Assembly: GCF_003369565.1 (NCBI RefSeq)
Contig: NZ_PIOD01000005.1
Location: forward strand, 186,001-250,000
DNA: 64,000 nt
Direction: 5' to 3'
Origin: Oceanobacillus chungangensis
Lineage (GTDB): Bacteria; Bacillota; Bacilli; Bacillales; Amphibacillaceae
The translations under genes and the position numbers were made by a program. This document shows positions 60,342-64,000 of this stretch, in pieces (within the stretch, counting starts at the first letter, position 1; every line of letters starts with the position of its first letter). Below the pieces are notes generated by a model, which was not told where the DNA came from, searched no databases, and saw only the letters and a list, made by a program, of their open reading frames with translations.

Positions 60342-62471
60342 GTGAAACGATTAAAAATATTGGTTTATGGTGATCAGGACCTGAACATAATGGACGGGTC
60401 TGCAATCTGGTTAACGTCACTCATTAATATGTTGTCGTTGGATCAGAAAGTAGATGTGACATTATTACTGAAGGCGCCAATAAAAAGAAAACATGTCATC
60501 GCAAATATTAAGGATATAAATAGTATCACTGTCGTTGAGCCATTTAAGCTTTTCGAAGGCAAGAAATTTCAGAATGAAAACAGGTTAACAGTCAAAGATG
60601 CGACAAATGTAATTGAAGCCTTGAACAATAAAAATGATTACGACATTATTATTACTCGAGGAAAACAATTAACCGAGGAATCATTAAAGAAATCATATAA
60701 AACTAAACAGATACCTTATATTACTGACTTTACGCATGATGCAAAAAAAGTTGGCAGAAGTGAAAAGTTGTTCTTCAAAAAGGTATACAAGACCTTCCCG
60801 AATGTATTTGTACAAACAGAGGAAATGAAGCAGTATTTAATGGAAATGCTTAAAGTAGATGGCGAAAAGTTCATTATATTGCATCCAACTGTAGTGGATA
60901 TTGAGCGACCACCAATAATTGGAATAAAGAATTATTCCATTGTATATGCTGGGAAGTTCGCAAAAGAATGGAAAACAGAAGAAATGATCGATGTCTTCCA
61001 ACAGGTTAATGAAAAAAATAGTGCAATCACTTTGAATGTAGCAGGCGATAAATTCCAAGGTGAGTTAAAAGAACGCAAGAATATTATCTTGGACAAATTA
61101 AAAACAACGAATGGATTGAACTGGATTGGAACCGTCAGCCGTGAAGAGTCGGTTAATTTTATCCAATCATCTGATGTTGGTTTTGCATACCGTTCAGAGG
61201 AAATTGATAATGATTACAGTTTAGAGTTATCAACGAAATTCTTGGAATATGGAATAAACGGTAAACCGATAATCGCAAGAAGAACAGCACAATATGAGGC
61301 GTTACTAGGAAAAGATTATCCACTATTTGCTAACGATGAAGCAGAGTTATATCAAAAGCTATTATTAGCTTTTGAAGATAAAGAAATCTATGAACGTGCT
61401 GCATTAAAATGTTATGCAGCAAGCGAGGATTACCAAATATCCAGGGTAAGTAAAAAAGTGCTTAGTCGTCTTTGGATGTTTAATAAAGAGAAAACGACGA
61501 TTCTCTTTGCAGGTCATGACTTTAAATTCCTTAATTGGTATATTACTAAATGTGAGGAAGACCCAAATATTAATGTGTTAATTGATAAGTGGGATGGTCA
61601 TAATGAGCATAATATCGATCATAGTGAAGAAATGCTGCAGCTAGCCGATATTATTTTCTGTGAGTGGGGGCTTGGGAATGCTGTTTGGTATTCAAAAAAT
61701 AAGCGAAGAGGTCAGAAATTATTTATTCGTCTACATAGACAAGAAATTGATACACCCTTCCTCCCTGCGATTAATTATCACAATGTGGAAAAAGTTCTCG
61801 TTATTGTTCCACACTTATTCGAGGAATTTAATCGTTTGAAACATGTTCCGAGAGAGAAAATGATCATTATCGAGAATATGATTGATTACAGACGATTCGA
61901 TAGGGAAAAATTAAAAAATGTGGAGTATAATTTAGGTATAATCGGTATTTTACCTAAATTGAAAAGACTCGACAGGGCATTAGATATATTTGAACAGCTT
62001 TGGATTAAGAATCCTAAATATAAGTTATATATTAAGAGTAAGAATCCACAGGAGTTGCCTTGGTTAATGGGACGCGATGATGAGAGAATTTACTTTGAGG
62101 AAGTTTTTGAAAGAATCGAAACTGCTGCATGGAAGCGGAACGTCATCTTTGATCCTCATGGAAATGATGTGGATGAATGGTTACGGAAAATTAACTTCGT
62201 TTTATCAACAAGTGATATAGAAGGTTCACATGTTTCACCAATGGAGGGAATGGCAAGTGGTGCTGTTCCAATTGTATACCACTGGCCAGGAGCAGAAACA
62301 GCATATCCATCCAGATTTGTTGTGGAAACCGTAGACGAAGCAGTCAATAAGATCGAAAATTATAAGTCATTGATAGACGGATATGACCTGAAGGAATACC
62401 CGAAACGCTTCGACTATGACTCAAGAGTTAAATTGTTAGATGAACTGATATTTACTGAGACAACTCACTGA
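60342..62471 (+). CDS. Two-domain glycosyltransferase, paralogue
   Basis: A 709-residue paralogue of 49524-51578, with the same starts (MKRLKILVYG), middle (TILFAGHDFKFLNWYI, IIFCEWGLGNAVWYSKNK), and C-terminal donor domain (IGILPKLKRLDRALDI; SHVSPMEGMASGAVPIVYHW). Its N-terminal half is a fuller GT-B domain (VYAGKFAKEWKTEEMIDV, FLEYGINGKPIIARRTAQ). It starts at GTG with GGGAGGATGA. It follows its CgeB-like neighbour, as 49524 follows 47320, so the two-gene unit is duplicated. Confidence 0.8.
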   Translation: MKRLKILVYGDQDLNIMDGSAIWLTSLINMLSLDQKVDVTLLLKAPIKRKHVIANIKDINSITVVEPFKLFEGKKFQNENRLTVKDATNVIEALNNKNDYDIIITRGKQLTEESLKKSYKTKQIPYITDFTHDAKKVGRSEKLFFKKVYKTFPNVFVQTEEMKQYLMEMLKVDGEKFIILHPTVVDIERPPIIGIKNYSIVYAGKFAKEWKTEEMIDVFQQVNEKNSAITLNVAGDKFQGELKERKNIILDKLKTTNGLNWIGTVSREESVNFIQSSDVGFAYRSEEIDNDYSLELSTKFLEYGINGKPIIARRTAQYEALLGKDYPLFANDEAELYQKLLLAFEDKEIYERAALKCYAASEDYQISRVSKKVLSRLWMFNKEKTTILFAGHDFKFLNWYITKCEEDPNINVLIDKWDGHNEHNIDHSEEMLQLADIIFCEWGLGNAVWYSKNKRRGQKLFIRLHRQEIDTPFLPAINYHNVEKVLVIVPHLFEEFNRLKHVPREKMIIIENMIDYRRFDREKLKNVEYNLGIIGILPKLKRLDRALDIFEQLWIKNPKYKLYIKSKNPQELPWLMGRDDERIYFEEVFERIETAAWKRNVIFDPHGNDVDEWLRKINFVLSTSDIEGSHVSPMEGMASGAVPIVYHWPGAETAYPSRFVVETVDEAVNKIENYKSLIDGYDLKEYPKRFDYDSRVKLLDELIFTETTH

Positions 62472-62513
62472 TAAATTATTATTCTTCAAGCAATGCGAGG
62501 TAGAGATTGGTGG

Positions 62514-62670
62514 ATATAAACTGCGACATAACTTAAGAAGCTCAATGCTCATGCACCGAACCCTTCGGAAATTATACTTCGCGCACCTTAGGGGGGCTGG
62601 TGAGCGTTGCTCGCGAAGAGCAACTGTCCGGCAGCGGAAATCAACGTTGCGGCTAGTTCACTGTTTATAT
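62514..62670 (+). repeat. Family B repeat, internally deleted (B5)
   Basis: About 157 bp. Left end atataaactgcga, right end gttcactgtttatat, both matching the family termini. Only the outer parts remain ('gcgcaccttaggggggctggtgagc', 'aactgtccggcagcggaaatcaacg'). Confidence 0.75.
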
Positions 62671-62760
62671 CGATAGCTACAAACCATTCAAAATGAGTTA
62701 ATAATAAATCTACTGTTGACTTCAATAAAGTTTTATCGTCAATGGTTTAACAAATATATA

Positions 62761-62796
62761 AAAACTAAGATTGCTGCTTAAGGTCTTAGTTTTTTA
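62761..62796 (+). terminator. Terminator before the epimerase gene
   Basis: Perfect 10-bp stem aaaactaaga/tcttagtttt with a 13-nt loop and a T run. It ends the upstream transcript 25 bp before the epimerase start. Confidence 0.85.
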
Positions 62797-62820
62797 ATTA
62801 AAGTAATTGGAGGATTTCTT

Positions 62821-63747
62821 ATGGTAGATGTTTTAGTTACAGGCGGATGCGGATTCATTGGTTCGAAAATAGTGGAAAAACTAATAAATAAGAATTATAA
62901 TGTGCATGTAATTGATAATTTGTCTACTGGAAATAAAGATAATATCGATTTAGATAAGGTAACATTACATGTTCAGGATATCAATGATCCTGAAATAGAA
63001 GAAGTATTTAAGAACAATACATTTCAATATGTTATTCATCAGGCTGCACAAACAAGTGTACCAGTCTCAATTGAAGATATCACATCAGATACGAAGATAA
63101 ATATTCTCGGATCTGTTCATTTAATTGATTTAGCAAATAAATACGGAGTTAACAAGATAATTTTCGCATCATCAGCGGCCATTTATGGTGATCCTAAGCA
63201 GCTTCCAATTACGGAAACTACTGCTGCTGATCCAACATCACCATATGGTTTATCTAAATATACCATTGAGAAGTATTTACAATTAGCACATAGCTTGTAC
63301 GGACTAAATTATACAATTCTTCGTTACGCGAATGTATACGGGCCAAAACAAACGTCACTTGGTGAAGGTGGGGTTGTTTCTATCTTTGATCAATACTTTA
63401 GCAGCAATAAAACGCCAATTATCTATGGAGATGGCTTGCAAACGCGTGACTTTATTTACGTTGATGATGTTGCAGAGGCAAACATTGCAGCAATCGATTC
63501 TGAAAATGGAATTTATAATGTATCTTGCAATGAACAAACGACAATTGAACAACTCTTCCAATACTTTAAAGGTATCTATGGTGTGGATGTAGAACCTATA
63601 TATGAGTCAAGCAGAGAAGGGGACATTAGACATAGTATCCTCTCAAACGAATTAACTTTAAAAGAACTTGACTGGATGCCGAAGATGTCATTAGCAGAAG
63701 GATTAAAACAGACTGTAACGCACGTTATGGGTGAAGAAGAAAAGTAA
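62821..63747 (+). CDS. NAD-dependent UDP-sugar epimerase, GalE/WbpP type
   Basis: Extended short-chain dehydrogenase of 308 residues. NAD motif TGGCGFIGSKIVE near the N terminus, the catalytic YGLSK (Tyr, Lys), IFASSAAIYGDP with the catalytic Ser, and RYANVYGPKQ. It probably inverts C4 of UDP-glucose, UDP-GlcNAc or a uronic acid; the sequence does not decide which. It would supply a sugar donor to the glycosyltransferases upstream. TTGGAGGA precedes the ATG. Confidence 0.88.
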   Translation: MVDVLVTGGCGFIGSKIVEKLINKNYNVHVIDNLSTGNKDNIDLDKVTLHVQDINDPEIEEVFKNNTFQYVIHQAAQTSVPVSIEDITSDTKINILGSVHLIDLANKYGVNKIIFASSAAIYGDPKQLPITETTAADPTSPYGLSKYTIEKYLQLAHSLYGLNYTILRYANVYGPKQTSLGEGGVVSIFDQYFSSNKTPIIYGDGLQTRDFIYVDDVAEANIAAIDSENGIYNVSCNEQTTIEQLFQYFKGIYGVDVEPIYESSREGDIRHSILSNELTLKELDWMPKMSLAEGLKQTVTHVMGEEEK

Positions 63748-63770
63748 TTAACTGTAAAGCGGTGGGTCAC

Positions 63771-64000
63771 TTGAAAAAGATAGGTTATATTGTTGTAGCT
63801 TCGTTTATGTTGTTATTAGGATTTTTTCAATCTTATATATTCGCATGTGATGGGGGATATAAGCTGACTTCACCTATAGATGAAGTTAAAGCAGCAGAAA
63901 ATTCCCCTAAAGGTGAAGATGTATCGGAATCAACCAAAATAAAAGTTGCAGATAGGGTTGAAACAGTGCAGAAATCTAATATTAGTAGTAGTACTTCGGC
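63771..64000 (+). CDS. Secreted protein, 3' end missing
   Basis: A partial frame from TTG 63771, preceded by GCGGTGGG, and open to the window end (76 codons). The translation starts MKKIGYIVVASFMLLLGFFQ and ends its hydrophobic segment with IFAC, a poor lipobox, so it is exported by a signal peptide or is a membrane-anchored lipoprotein. The part after it is charged, Ser/Thr/Lys-rich and low in complexity. The domain, if any, lies outside the window. It is 23 bp after the epimerase. Confidence 0.65.
   Translation, partial: MKKIGYIVVASFMLLLGFFQSYIFACDGGYKLTSPIDEVKAAENSPKGEDVSESTKIKVADRVETVQKSNISSSTS

Overview
The window comes from a low-GC, endospore-forming, motile Firmicute of the Bacillaceae. 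The gene order glyA-upp-(mnaA)-atpIBEFHAGDC-ywzB-ywmB-murA-spoIID-spoIIQ-spoIIID-mbl-flhO-flhP-fabZ follows the Bacillus subtilis chromosome closely. Protein sequences and intergenic repeats suggest an Oceanobacillus/Virgibacillus-like genus; that genus call is inference. No tRNA, rRNA, CRISPR array, transposase or prophage structural gene was seen.

Layout. 1-2918: glyA (5' cut), upp and mnaA. 3029-5487: a 52-aa hypothetical and a secreted subtilisin-family protease. 5488-13787: the F1Fo ATP synthase operon, with a structured leader and two dispersed repeats between its genes; atpC appears to start at CTG. 14191-16614: ywzB, ywmB, murA. 17261-25600: a beta-lactamase-like serine hydrolase, then a dipeptide/murein-peptide uptake cluster (dppBCDE, ykfA, ykfD) with a cre box in front. 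26262-34237: sporulation, cell-shape and flagellar genes (spoIID, spoIIQ, spoIIID, mbl, flhO, flhP), interrupted by an AimR-like peptide-receptor homologue. 34443-41388: an EpuA-type membrane protein, fabZ, a small lipoprotein, yjfB, a comK-like gene, a small membrane protein, zwf, a two-gene threonine/serine exporter, and a protein resembling two fused ATP synthase c subunits. 41610-64000: a cell-surface polysaccharide region with tagO, a large secreted nucleotidase with cell-wall-binding repeats, six glycosyltransferases (two of them as a duplicated pair), a UDP-ManNAc dehydrogenase, a TagGH-type exporter, a sugar-nucleotide epimerase and a secreted protein cut by the window end.

How they work together. 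MnaA would make UDP-ManNAc from UDP-GlcNAc and the WecC-like dehydrogenase would oxidise it to UDP-ManNAcA. TagO would prime undecaprenyl phosphate, the glycosyltransferases would extend the chain and TagGH would export it. The dpp/ykf cluster would import and trim cell-wall peptides.

The most distinctive material is: (1) an orphan AimR-like receptor between spoIIQ and spoIIID with no prophage around it; (2) three families of non-coding dispersed repeats (called A, B and C here), many of them sitting inside operons; family B has terminal inverted repeats like a MITE; (3) the tandem c-subunit-like protein with one Glu and one Asn; (4) the CTG start of atpC; (5) an 11-bp periodic PhoP-box-like array before the secreted nucleotidase.
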